From the IMG/VR virus record IMGVR_UViG_3300025132_000065, positions 1-46,959 of that record: a DNA stretch of 46,959 nt; one strand, given 5' to 3'. This document shows positions 1 to 7,138 of this stretch, piece after piece. The notes under the pieces were generated by a model. The model was not told the DNA's origin, ran no database searches, and saw only the letters and a program-made list of their open reading frames with translations. Both the position numbers and the translations under genes were made by a program. Within the stretch, counting starts at the first letter, position 1; every line of letters starts with the position of its first letter. Source of the DNA: a virus.

Positions 1-1
1 C

Positions 2-118
2 GGTGGAGGATTCATGACACAGAATGGATTAGCAACTCAAGATGAAGTCACTACAGGTGTTTCAGCAGTTGTTACTCTTGTTGGTGTTATATGGTCAATT
101 TTATCTAAAAAGAAGTAA
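2..118 (+). CDS. Holin, C-terminal part (cut by window edge)
   Basis: The window opens inside this gene: the frame is open from base 2 and ends at TAA 116-118. The visible 38 residues read GGFMTQNGLATQDEVTTGVS and continue into a hydrophobic stretch (AVVTLVGVIWSIL) with a basic SKKK end. A last transmembrane helix followed by a lysine tail, after a 'GLA..DEV' turn, is typical of small phage holins that make holes in the inner membrane at lysis. The spanin-like genes and amidase directly downstream support this. It is too short for the exact holin family to be certain. Confidence 0.72.
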   Translation, partial: GGGFMTQNGLATQDEVTTGVSAVVTLVGVIWSILSKKK

Positions 119-119
119 A

Positions 120-239
120 ATGCTTTTTAGTAAGTACTCAAAAAAGCAAAAAAAGTTAGCTTCTATAGAAGAACCAAGAGATAAAATAACCAAAGCTGAC
201 TTCATAAAACTCAATTCAAAAAAGAAAAATAAAAAGTGA
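120..239 (+). CDS. Small basic protein in the lysis cassette
   Basis: A 39-residue, very lysine-rich peptide. The ATG at 120 lies one base after the holin stop, and the TGA at 237-239 overlaps the GTG start of the next gene (GTGA), so translational coupling is likely. No signal peptide or membrane segment is visible. I do not recognise a family. The same frame is open further upstream, but that part lies inside the holin gene, so the ATG after the holin stop is preferred. Confidence 0.5.
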   Translation: MLFSKYSKKQKKLASIEEPRDKITKADFIKLNSKKKNKK

Positions 240-430
240 GGCATTTTTTCCGTATAATTGTATTAGCGTTAGAAGCTTACGTAAACTATACTAGGGGTAA
301 GCAACGCAGATACCTTTATGACTTGGAAGATAAAATTGATAAGCTTGCTGCTGATGGTAGCCCTGCTGCCAAGCTGCAACTTGAGCGACTTAGCGGGCGA
401 CTCCAGATTGAACGAAAGCGCAATATATGA
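236..430 (+). CDS. Putative i-spanin (Rz-like)
   Basis: 64 residues with a GTG start that overlaps the upstream stop. A short hydrophobic N-terminus (FFRIIVLALEAYV) is followed by a charged helical, coiled-coil-like segment (YDLEDKIDKLAADG to the end). That layout fits an inner-membrane spanin subunit that bridges to an outer-membrane lipoprotein. The case rests mainly on the lipoprotein gene nested in its 3' half in another frame, the classic Rz/Rz1 arrangement. The hydrophobic segment is short and contains a glutamate, so a true transmembrane anchor is not certain. Confidence 0.5.
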   Translation: MRHFFRIIVLALEAYVNYTRGKQRRYLYDLEDKIDKLAADGSPAAKLQLERLSGRLQIERKRNI

Positions 431-587
431 CCCTCCTACAATCAGCCTTATAAAAGGCTACGATTATCCTTTTGTAGAGGGTAATCTCATGGGTCGTGGT
501 CAGAAGTTCCATAGTGATTTTTCGTACAGACGTGCTATAATTATAGGTAATGATAGCAATCTGCGTGGGACACAGCCGACCAAATGA
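318..587 (+). CDS. Putative o-spanin lipoprotein nested out of frame
   Basis: 89 residues. The N-terminus MTWKIKLISLLLMVALLPSC is a lipoprotein signal: a basic start, a hydrophobic core and a cysteine at residue 20. The body contains YDPP, then EGNLMGRGQKFHSDFSYRRA, which resembles phage outer-membrane spanin-type lipoproteins as I remember them. The gene starts inside the i-spanin-like gene, in the +1 frame relative to it, and its last 38 bases overlap the amidase start. It should act at the last step of lysis, fusing or disrupting the outer membrane, which implies a Gram-negative host. Confidence 0.68.
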   Translation: MTWKIKLISLLLMVALLPSCNLSDLAGDSRLNESAIYDPPTISLIKGYDYPFVEGNLMGRGQKFHSDFSYRRAIIIGNDSNLRGTQPTK

Positions 588-1104
588 TTCAGGAGCAGCT
601 TCTGTAACTGGAGTCACTGAATGGGATTACAATTCGGAGCTTGCCGAGATGGTTGGCAAGGAATTAAAACAACCGTATAAGATTTATCACACCTATAAAG
701 GTGGAAGTTATGTCACTGCTATGCGGTGGTTAGCTAGGAAGCTAGATGAAGATCGTGTAGACACAGCCGTTGAATTGCACTTCAACGCAGCAACACCATC
801 AGCAACAGGCCATGAATGGTTGCACTGGCATACCTCTGAGAAAGGAAGATTACTTGCACGTACACTAAGGGATTCTTTTGAAGACTCTTTCCCTCTATTT
901 AGAAGTAGGGGAATTAAGCCACGTAAAAAAGGAAGTAGAGGAGCTTACTTTCTACGTGCGACCTCAATGCCAGCCTGTATCGCAGAACCTTTTTTTGGGA
1001 CTAATAAAGAAGATTGGGATTTAGCTGTAAATAGTAAACAAGGAATGGCCTCTGCTATAGCAGGAGGTATTACATTATACTCGGAGCTTGTGGAAAGGTG
1101 GTAA
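550..1104 (+). CDS. N-acetylmuramoyl-L-alanine amidase (endolysin)
   Basis: 184 residues of the Amidase_3 type, a zinc-dependent enzyme that cleaves the MurNAc-L-alanine bond of peptidoglycan. Expected metal ligands are visible: H8 in ICVGHS, the glutamate of TEWDYN near residue 24, and the histidine of VELHFNA near residue 78. The catalytic glutamate probably lies in ACIAEPFF near residue 147. There is no signal peptide, so release through the holin fits. The ATG at 550 has a short AGG upstream and overlaps the lipoprotein gene. A final lysine/arginine-poor helix ends at TAA 1102-1104. Confidence 0.88.
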   Translation: MIAICVGHSRPNDSGAASVTGVTEWDYNSELAEMVGKELKQPYKIYHTYKGGSYVTAMRWLARKLDEDRVDTAVELHFNAATPSATGHEWLHWHTSEKGRLLARTLRDSFEDSFPLFRSRGIKPRKKGSRGAYFLRATSMPACIAEPFFGTNKEDWDLAVNSKQGMASAIAGGITLYSELVERW

Positions 1105-1105
1105 G

Positions 1106-1408
1106 GTGGTACTCCCAAAAACAGTTTCTATTGCTGGCAGACGAGTAAAGATTGCCTTAGTTCCCTTTAATGGCGATAGCCCTGACTACGGATTATATCT
1201 ACACGACAAGAAAACTATTGAGATAAATAATACTCTCAAAGGTAAAGCCCTTATACACACCATAAGGCATGAAATGATGGAGGCTAGTTTATTACTGAGT
1301 GGTGTAGGTTGGTTAGAGAACTACGATCAAGAGGCTATTGTCCGTTGCATGGAGGAGATATTCTTCCCTGCATGGGAATCGTTCCTCAAACGAATAAACC
1401 AAGATTAG
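1106..1408 (+). CDS. Putative zinc metallopeptidase-like phage protein
   Basis: 100 residues from GTG at 1106, one base after the amidase stop and preceded by a GGTGG tract. A helix carries TIRHEMMEASLLLSG, which looks like the active-site helix of small SprT/ImmA-like zincins (HExxH). Here the second histidine position is glutamate (HEMME), so catalysis is doubtful. The N-terminal part (VSIAGRRVKIALVP, then DYGLYLHDKKTIEI) would form the beta strands usual before that helix. Its role is unknown. Its place behind the lysis genes suggests late expression. An upstream TTG at 1088 is possible but lies inside the amidase gene. Confidence 0.66.
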   Translation: MVLPKTVSIAGRRVKIALVPFNGDSPDYGLYLHDKKTIEINNTLKGKALIHTIRHEMMEASLLLSGVGWLENYDQEAIVRCMEEIFFPAWESFLKRINQD

Positions 1409-1409
1409 T

Positions 1410-1940
1410 TTGGCTAGAAATAAAAAACGATTCAAGGTCGAGGACAACTTTGTTGTTTACCGACCCACGAGCGAGGACTTAGTTATTGCTCACAAACGCT
1501 CTTGTAAATTGGGAGTGCTGCCTAACTCATTTACTCAGGGTTTAGGGCGCATGGCAGGATACTTAGGAGAGATAGCCGTACAAAACTATTTGAAGAGAAG
1601 TAAGTACGTAGGTGACTCCGTGTACACACACGACATTGAGTACAAGAAAAGGAAGATAGAAGTTAAATCAAAATCTTGTGCTACTCCTCCAAAGCCTCAT
1701 TACTCTGCTTCTGTTAATTGTAAGAAGCAGTTCATGCCAGACAACGACGTTTATTTTTTCACCAGAGTACGTAAGGATTTTATGATTGTTTGGATTGTAG
1801 GTTGGTTACCTACTACAAAACTATTGAAGGAAGCTGAGTACAAACAAAGAGGAGATAAAGATACTGATGGTTTTGTGTACAAAACCTCTGGTCTACATAT
1901 TGATATAGGTGATTTAAAATCACCTACGTTATTTCAATAA
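1410..1940 (+). CDS. PD-(D/E)XK-family endonuclease-like protein
   Basis: 176 residues starting at TTG 1410, two bases after the previous stop. The segment GYLGEIAVQNYL, then an acidic DIEY strand, then KIEVKSKSC gives the E...D...ExK pattern of PD-(D/E)XK nucleases (residues about 50-90). The rest (NCKKQFMPDNDVYFF, MIVWIVGW) fits the fold's later strands. Substrate is unknown. In phages such proteins act in recombination, repair or host DNA degradation. The gene converges with the leftward replication block and overlaps the 3' end of the 1934-2200 gene by seven bases, leaving no room for an intergenic terminator. Confidence 0.75.
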   Translation: MARNKKRFKVEDNFVVYRPTSEDLVIAHKRSCKLGVLPNSFTQGLGRMAGYLGEIAVQNYLKRSKYVGDSVYTHDIEYKKRKIEVKSKSCATPPKPHYSASVNCKKQFMPDNDVYFFTRVRKDFMIVWIVGWLPTTKLLKEAEYKQRGDKDTDGFVYKTSGLHIDIGDLKSPTLFQ

Positions 1941-2200
1941 GTTTCTTCAGGGGTAGATATAAAGATAGGATACCCTTCACCTCTTGCTCCCGCTACATTA
2001 ACCCAAAAATATTCTTCGGCTTCATCTGGTTTCATTTCTTCAGATAATATTTGTATACATCTTTCTATAGAATATACAGCTCTTGTAGGGTCTTCATCTA
2101 AAGCGACTCCAATAAAAGCTCCATCAAGACCATCAGGCACTATAACATCTTCACTTGGTACTACTGTTTCACAGAACTCGTTTATTTCATCTCTAGTCAT
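1934..2200 (-). CDS. Conserved-type small acidic phage protein, unknown function
   Basis: 88 residues from ATG at 2200 (a GTG three codons earlier is possible). It is acidic and contains GLDGAFIGVALDEDPTRAVYS and EEMKPDEAEEYFWVNVAGA. The 'GAFIGVA....RAVYS....I..L' layout resembles the small phage proteins of the 10631-11130 region (compare SGLEDAYIGTVEQYGRPPVA), so these may be distant paralogues. It is last in the leftward replication operon, and its start overlaps the end of the primase-helicase gene. No catalytic motif is visible. Confidence 0.68.
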   Translation of the reverse strand: MTRDEINEFCETVVPSEDVIVPDGLDGAFIGVALDEDPTRAVYSIERCIQILSEEMKPDEAEEYFWVNVAGARGEGYPIFISTPEETY

Positions 2201-4382
2201 CAAGAGCACTTATATCCCATTTCGGATCTAAATCAATGGAATAAATTTTGTTGTGTTTCTTGTACTGAGAAGTAACAGGTCTAATTGTAGGGTCTGCTTT
2301 ACAAGCTTCTTCTAATGACTGCATACTACGACGCATGAACTCTGTGTTTACCACTAGGTTATTCAATGGTTTACCCCCATTCAATTCTGTTACAAGTTGC
2401 ATAAAGTCTGTAGCAAAGCCTCTCCATACAGTTCTTTTATCATCATATTCTCTAAATTTACGTACAAAAAATTCTACTGTTTCTATTAGAATAGACCTTG
2501 TTGAATTTGCAAAGGCAACCTCTTCTATCTCAGGGTCAATGAAAGATTTAATACCAAACCTTGAATCCCCTTTTATGTGTTTAGGAATTTTAAATTCGTG
2601 TAATAACCATTGAGCAAAGTATGGAAGTTCTTCGGCTATCCTTGATTCTATAATAGTATTGCTTGCTTCTTCGACTCCTAATAACTTAGCAAAGTTACTT
2701 TCTGCCTCATCAGAAATACGGAGGGCTAATATTTTATCTCTGTTACTAGAGTCCAAAGCAGGAATAACCGATAAACTGGTAGGGTCCATGTTCAAAGACA
2801 TGATTACTCGACCTGCCCAACTGATAGTTATAGTGTCTTCAAACTTCGCTTGATATTCAATTCTTGGGTTAGCGGTTGCCTTTTTAATTAGCTCAGTGGC
2901 TCTACGTTGTTCTGCAAAAGAAGCAGCCGAAGTTGTATCATCAATAACCCAAGCAGCTACCCTACCTAATTCTTTGTTGAACTTACTATCCCCACTAAGA
3001 TAATCCGAAGCGTCGGCAAATCCACCAAGCAACCCACCAATTAATTTGTTAGATAGCAAAGACTTACCTTTGTTTGTTGGCCCTACCAATATAAGTGCGT
3101 GTCCTTGTTTAGACTCTTTTTCGTACAGAGCGGAATAGATTCTTTGTAGCCACCCATAAAAGTAGTCTAGCGATTCCTTATCTTTAAAGAATTGGGTGAG
3201 CCATGTATCTATAAACTTCCATTTATTTCTGTCAGCATCCCCCGCAGGTTGTACTGGTTTAAGTGTACTGGTGTTTAAAATTTTATTTGGACCTGACTCT
3301 ACTATCCTTCTTTCATCAAATATAATAGGGGCTACTTCATCTATCCTACTGTTTTGTTGTATTATTAAGATAGCGTTTTCTACTTCGGTTAGTGGTTGCC
3401 CATTCCTTGTTGTCCTAAAACCTGCTTGCCTCAGTTCTAGTTTAAGTTGATCCTTATCTAAGGTGCATGCTTTTCCGTTGATGAAAGTGTAGAAAGCTTT
3501 ACCTGTAAACCAATATTTATCTACTAGATGGTCTAGTTTTGCGTTCTCATATTCATCTACAAAAGTCTGCCCAAATATTTCTTTCCAAGTTAAGAAACCT
3601 TTACCTGCCCTATCTGAGTAACATACCATACCATCTAGAGTCACCTGACACCCATCTCTTTCTATACCATCATCTATCCAGAACAATGGTCCTCTATCCC
3701 CTACATTAAAGCCTGAAGTCCATCTACCTTTGTATTTCTCGTCCTCACGTACTTTTTTTTCAATAACCTCTAGTGGGATACTTAAAGCAGTCGGAGCTTG
3801 TGGTGGGTGTTTGATACTAGTTTTTATTAATAGCTTTTTATAAAAGTCTTTCTTTAGTCTTTTTCCAGTAACGTGAATAATCTCACCTAGAAACCAATAC
3901 TTAGCTGCATCCAAACAAGACTCATCGAAACCTGCAAACATACGCCTTACTCTTAACTTGTCTGCTAGTGCTTTGACAAAAGCGTTAAACATTCTGTAGT
4001 CTATCAGCAGCTTTCCTTCAAACTCCCATATAAGTCTGATACCACCAGAAGGAGTTCTAGTTATAACAGTTGGTGGGAAGGGTCCACATTTAGAAAGTAC
4101 TTCTTCTACTACCTTATCCCAATCAGGGTCAATATTATCATACTCAACAACGAAGCCATACATTGCTTCTACTTTGTTACCACCCCTTTTAGATATTCTT
4201 GTAGAGGCTATTGTTCCTTCATTCAGAGAATAGAATACGTAATCTGTATCTGGATGGTTCATCCATGCCCTACGCTTTTCTTTATCTGTAAACTTCTTCG
4301 GAGTTTTATTAAATGTTGTTAGTGTTTCGCAAGTGTTAGTGTGGTGGTCTGATAGGTTTTTTAAGTATCTATAATGGTGCAT
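2193..4382 (-). CDS. Primase-helicase (AEP-like primase plus SF3-type helicase)
   Basis: 729 residues. The N-terminal third resembles archaeo-eukaryotic-type primases: GFVVEYDN near residue 80 is a candidate metal-binding strand, and TPSGGIRLIWEF near 107-118 resembles the nucleotide-binding motif. The C-terminal half has a D5/P4-like superfamily 3 ATPase: Walker A GPTNKGKS near residue 435, then AAWVIDDTT as the Walker B region. It would lay primers and unwind DNA for the polymerase gene next door. I chose ATG 4382, right after the polymerase stop (TAACATG). An ATG at 4421 would overlap the polymerase by 38 bases and shows no ribosome site. Confidence 0.88.
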   Translation of the reverse strand: MHHYRYLKNLSDHHTNTCETLTTFNKTPKKFTDKEKRRAWMNHPDTDYVFYSLNEGTIASTRISKRGGNKVEAMYGFVVEYDNIDPDWDKVVEEVLSKCGPFPPTVITRTPSGGIRLIWEFEGKLLIDYRMFNAFVKALADKLRVRRMFAGFDESCLDAAKYWFLGEIIHVTGKRLKKDFYKKLLIKTSIKHPPQAPTALSIPLEVIEKKVREDEKYKGRWTSGFNVGDRGPLFWIDDGIERDGCQVTLDGMVCYSDRAGKGFLTWKEIFGQTFVDEYENAKLDHLVDKYWFTGKAFYTFINGKACTLDKDQLKLELRQAGFRTTRNGQPLTEVENAILIIQQNSRIDEVAPIIFDERRIVESGPNKILNTSTLKPVQPAGDADRNKWKFIDTWLTQFFKDKESLDYFYGWLQRIYSALYEKESKQGHALILVGPTNKGKSLLSNKLIGGLLGGFADASDYLSGDSKFNKELGRVAAWVIDDTTSAASFAEQRRATELIKKATANPRIEYQAKFEDTITISWAGRVIMSLNMDPTSLSVIPALDSSNRDKILALRISDEAESNFAKLLGVEEASNTIIESRIAEELPYFAQWLLHEFKIPKHIKGDSRFGIKSFIDPEIEEVAFANSTRSILIETVEFFVRKFREYDDKRTVWRGFATDFMQLVTELNGGKPLNNLVVNTEFMRRSMQSLEEACKADPTIRPVTSQYKKHNKIYSIDLDPKWDISALDD

Positions 4383-4383
4383 G

Positions 4384-6147
4384 TTATTTTTCGTATTTAT
4401 CCAGAACTTTACCTTCGGCATCTAGGGGGATATCGGGTAACCACTCTGGTGGGGTTCTCATTTCTTCTATGACAAGATCCAAAGTTTCCTCTGCATCTTT
4501 CTCATCCACTTCTATGACAACTTCGTCATGTACGTGGAAAATAATTTCCATCCCTCTATTTTCGAGGCGGGTGAGTATATCAGAAAATATGTCCCTTGCA
4601 AGTGCTTGAGATGCATTTTCTGTTAAAAGTCCTCCATAGAGTTTTACAGGAATCTTTTTAGCTCCTTTAGCAATCAAAGCTATGTAGTTCCTCCTACCAA
4701 ATTGCATGGCAGTTTGTATCTTACCGTAGTCCAAACTACGTCCAGATGGTAGTTCAATACTAAAATCATCCCCTAATGAATACGCTACATGCAACTTTCT
4801 TTGTAATTTGTTCCAAAGAGCCACAACTCGTTTCATTTTTGTTCTGTATAACTTTACAGCCTTGACAGCTTCGTCTTCATCCATACCCGATATCAGAGCA
4901 AACTTACCTGCTGATACAGAGTAACCACAACCAAGTACCATAGTTTTAACTAGGTGTCTTAGTGAAGGGTCTTCATCTTTTAACACCCCTTTTGATTTAT
5001 CCCATTTATCAAACCTGATAGCAAAGGCTTCGTAGATATCATCACTTGCTTTTATTTCATCTAAGGAGTCTTGATCTTCCGCTAACCAACATAAAGTTCT
5101 AACTTCAATTTGCGATAAGTCTACGACGACTAACTTCCTACCTTTCTTTGGAGATATCAAACTACGCAAGTTGACCCCAAACATTTCTCCTCTAGGTAGA
5201 TTCTGTAAATTTAAGTTACCACCACTACCACTAAATCTACCTGTATGCGCTCCATGATATAAGATACCTCCGTAGTATCGTTTATCGCCCATCGTAGCGT
5301 ATTCAAAAGCTTCTAACTTTCTTTTAAGTGAGTTGATCCTTCTGTAATCACGTACCGCAGAAATCCATTTATAATTGCCCTCATTTTCTTTTATCCACTT
5401 ATTAGCATCTTCATCTGTAAGAGCTAAACTTGCAGGAGGTTCTAGACCTTCTTTTTTACACTCATCATTAAATGCTTGTCTAGACAGTATAGGTCTATCA
5501 TCAATCCAAGGTATAGAGTTCTCTGCTTCAAAAAGTCTTTCATTGATCGTTACTAAAGATTTTTTAAGTAGATTAGTATTAATTGGAATACCTCTTTGTA
5601 CACACCTTCTATTCATCAAACTGATATCTCTCTCCATCTGAGGCCAATCTCCTTCCAAGTCTTGCCATAACTTCAAACAAAGTTCTGAGTCCTTCAGAGC
5701 ATACTCATCAACTTCATCTTGGAACTCTTTAGTCATGTCCTCCCATCGTTTACCTGACATGTTATCCCTTGTAGATTTATCGACTTCTAAATTGTATAGG
5801 GTGGTGGTAGCCCCCTTCAAAGATCTAGGTAACCCAGAATACGCTGCTAAGTCTGCGGTACACACCCATTCAGCATATTCATATTTTTTCCACCACCCTT
5901 TATCAACTCCATACAAATAAAGTGTTTCATCAAATTGTGCGTTGTGTGATAGGACTCTGTTATTTTCTATAACGCTCCAATCAAATTCTTCTTTAGGACA
6001 ACCAACGAAATTTGTCCCTTCATCCCCTACAGCACTAACTCTGTATGCATCAAAGTCGGTATGGCTGAAGTAGCCTAGTAGCCCAAGGAATTTTACCGAA
6101 CAGTCTTTGTCGTAGTAACTTTCAAAATCAATAGCGATTGTATTCAT
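4384..6147 (-). CDS. Family A DNA polymerase with 3'-5' exonuclease
   Basis: 587 residues from ATG at 6147. The exonuclease domain is N-terminal: IAIDFES (Exo I), VLSHNAQFDETLY (Exo II) and YALKDSELC (Exo III). Polymerase motifs follow in order: A, VVVDLSQIEVRTL near residue 340; B, RHLVKTMVLGCGYS near 400; C, FHVHDEVVIEV near 540. The protein is compact with no 5'-nuclease domain, as in T7-type replicative polymerases. A GTG seven codons upstream (6168) is an alternative start. The leader carries two hairpins (6165-6197 and 6210-6236), so expression may be controlled by RNA structure. Confidence 0.95.
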   Translation of the reverse strand: MNTIAIDFESYYDKDCSVKFLGLLGYFSHTDFDAYRVSAVGDEGTNFVGCPKEEFDWSVIENNRVLSHNAQFDETLYLYGVDKGWWKKYEYAEWVCTADLAAYSGLPRSLKGATTTLYNLEVDKSTRDNMSGKRWEDMTKEFQDEVDEYALKDSELCLKLWQDLEGDWPQMERDISLMNRRCVQRGIPINTNLLKKSLVTINERLFEAENSIPWIDDRPILSRQAFNDECKKEGLEPPASLALTDEDANKWIKENEGNYKWISAVRDYRRINSLKRKLEAFEYATMGDKRYYGGILYHGAHTGRFSGSGGNLNLQNLPRGEMFGVNLRSLISPKKGRKLVVVDLSQIEVRTLCWLAEDQDSLDEIKASDDIYEAFAIRFDKWDKSKGVLKDEDPSLRHLVKTMVLGCGYSVSAGKFALISGMDEDEAVKAVKLYRTKMKRVVALWNKLQRKLHVAYSLGDDFSIELPSGRSLDYGKIQTAMQFGRRNYIALIAKGAKKIPVKLYGGLLTENASQALARDIFSDILTRLENRGMEIIFHVHDEVVIEVDEKDAEETLDLVIEEMRTPPEWLPDIPLDAEGKVLDKYEK

Positions 6148-6164
6148 AATTTGCGATGAGTTGC

Positions 6165-6197
6165 CCACCTACGTGAAAACCTATGACACGTAGGTGG
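6165..6197 (-). promoter_or_regulatory. Perfect 11-bp hairpin ahead of the DNA polymerase gene
   Basis: CCACCTACGTG at 6165-6175 is exactly complementary to CACGTAGGTGG at 6187-6197, with an 11-base loop. It lies 18 bases before the polymerase ATG and partly covers the alternative GTG start at 6168. No U-run follows it, so it is less like an intrinsic terminator than like a translation-control hairpin or protein-binding site. Confidence 0.65.
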
Positions 6198-6209
6198 ACT
6201 CCCCCATTT

Positions 6210-6236
6210 CGTATTGCGGAACTCCTACCGCTTACG
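6210..6236 (-). promoter_or_regulatory. Second hairpin in the polymerase leader
   Basis: CGTA 6210-6213 pairs with TACG 6233-6236, and GCGG 6216-6219 pairs with CCGC 6228-6231, around an 8-base loop. It sits just after the stop of the 66-residue gene and before the 11-bp hairpin. The two stem-loops fill most of the 92-base gap. Confidence 0.45.
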
Positions 6237-6239
6237 AGA

Positions 6240-6440
6240 TTATATTAGTTCAGGTTGAGATGCCTTTATCTTTTCTAAGGTTTCGATTTGTGATCTAAAA
6301 GCCTCAGACGTTGCTGACATCTTTGCATCAGATAATTCAAGTTCTTCTATCTTAGAAAAAATTTCTTCTCTGATTTTATTAACTTGATCAAGTTCACCTA
6401 CAAGGTGGTTTATTTTTTCGTCTATAGTAATATCACTCAT
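6240..6440 (-). CDS. Small coiled-coil protein in the replication operon
   Basis: 66 residues, almost wholly helical with heptad-like leucine/isoleucine spacing (IDEKINHLVGELDQVNKI, then FRSQIETLEKIKAS). No catalytic motif. It lies two bases after the ssDNA-binding candidate and before the polymerase leader, so a partner or regulator in the replisome is possible but unproven. Confidence 0.7.
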   Translation of the reverse strand: MSDITIDEKINHLVGELDQVNKIREEIFSKIEELELSDAKMSATSEAFRSQIETLEKIKASQPELI

Positions 6441-6442
6441 AA

Positions 6443-7099
6443 TTAGGAAGGGATAATTCTAGATACGAAATCAACAACTTGTGGATCGGTATCAACCTTA
6501 GTTACAGTCATTTGTGGTATGTACCAACTGACTCTGTTAGCTGTAGCTTGATCAGCCTGAAACTTCCAGTGTTTTGCACACAGTGGAGATTCTGGATTCA
6601 TCGCTTGAAATAGTCCAAGTCTCTTGAACGTATTTCGGTATGCTGCTTTACGTACATGGATTTTACCCATCGCATAAGAGGTTTCTCCTATGGGGAAAGG
6701 AAATGCGTCGGCAGCGTCCTCTCCAATATCCTCTGGTTCAGGGATAAGAAGTGTTACATCAGCAAACTCAATCGTACCGAAGTCCGAATCCTCTGCTATT
6801 GCTTGTTTCTCATCTGCGGTGTAAGCAACTCTTGCTACTTCGTTTGAACCAAAAGGTACGTTTTCAGCCCACCCTTTTACTGCTGTGATTGGGATAACTG
6901 AAAGCGATCCTCCTGTTGGCATAATAGTGTGGGTTCTATTGATAACGAGCGCACCCTCGTCACCATCGATTTCCGAAGATCCTTGTATAACATTGAGTCT
7001 TGGAATCTCGATATCTTCTGCTGATATCGCAAGCCTTGGAGCAGCTACTGGAGCTGCGAGTTCTTCTTTTTTAGCTTCTACTAATTTAGTCTTGGGCAT
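6443..7099 (-). CDS. Candidate ssDNA-binding protein
   Basis: 218 residues. A flexible, alanine-rich N-terminus leads to a compact region with many beta strands and aromatics (GKIHVRKAAYRNTFKRLGLF, VSWYIPQMTVTKVD). Acidic stretches (EPEDIGEDAADAF) lie in the middle rather than at the C-terminus. I see no named family motif. The role is inferred from position between polymerase and nuclease genes, where phages often keep an SSB or annealing protein. The leader (7100-7138) is an unusual AC-rich repetitive tract on the coding strand with no Shine-Dalgarno site. Confidence 0.6.
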   Translation of the reverse strand: MPKTKLVEAKKEELAAPVAAPRLAISAEDIEIPRLNVIQGSSEIDGDEGALVINRTHTIMPTGGSLSVIPITAVKGWAENVPFGSNEVARVAYTADEKQAIAEDSDFGTIEFADVTLLIPEPEDIGEDAADAFPFPIGETSYAMGKIHVRKAAYRNTFKRLGLFQAMNPESPLCAKHWKFQADQATANRVSWYIPQMTVTKVDTDPQVVDFVSRIIPS

Positions 7100-7138
7100 G
7101 GTCTTAGTTTTGGTTTTGGTCTTAGTTTTATTTTAGTT
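7100..7138 (-). promoter_or_regulatory. AC-rich, low-complexity leader of the ssDNA-binding candidate
   Basis: On the coding strand the whole 39-base gap is built from A-runs split by C, CC or G (units like AAAACC and AAAACTAAG). It starts right at the upstream nuclease stop and ends at the ATG. No Shine-Dalgarno site is present. An unstructured A/C-rich leader can load ribosomes through protein S1, which would suit a highly made protein. That is inference. Confidence 0.4.

Noticed and set aside
1088-1105. TTG start at 1088 for the metallopeptidase-like gene
   Set aside because: It adds six residues inside the amidase gene, whereas GTG 1106 lies right after the amidase stop and behind a G-rich site.
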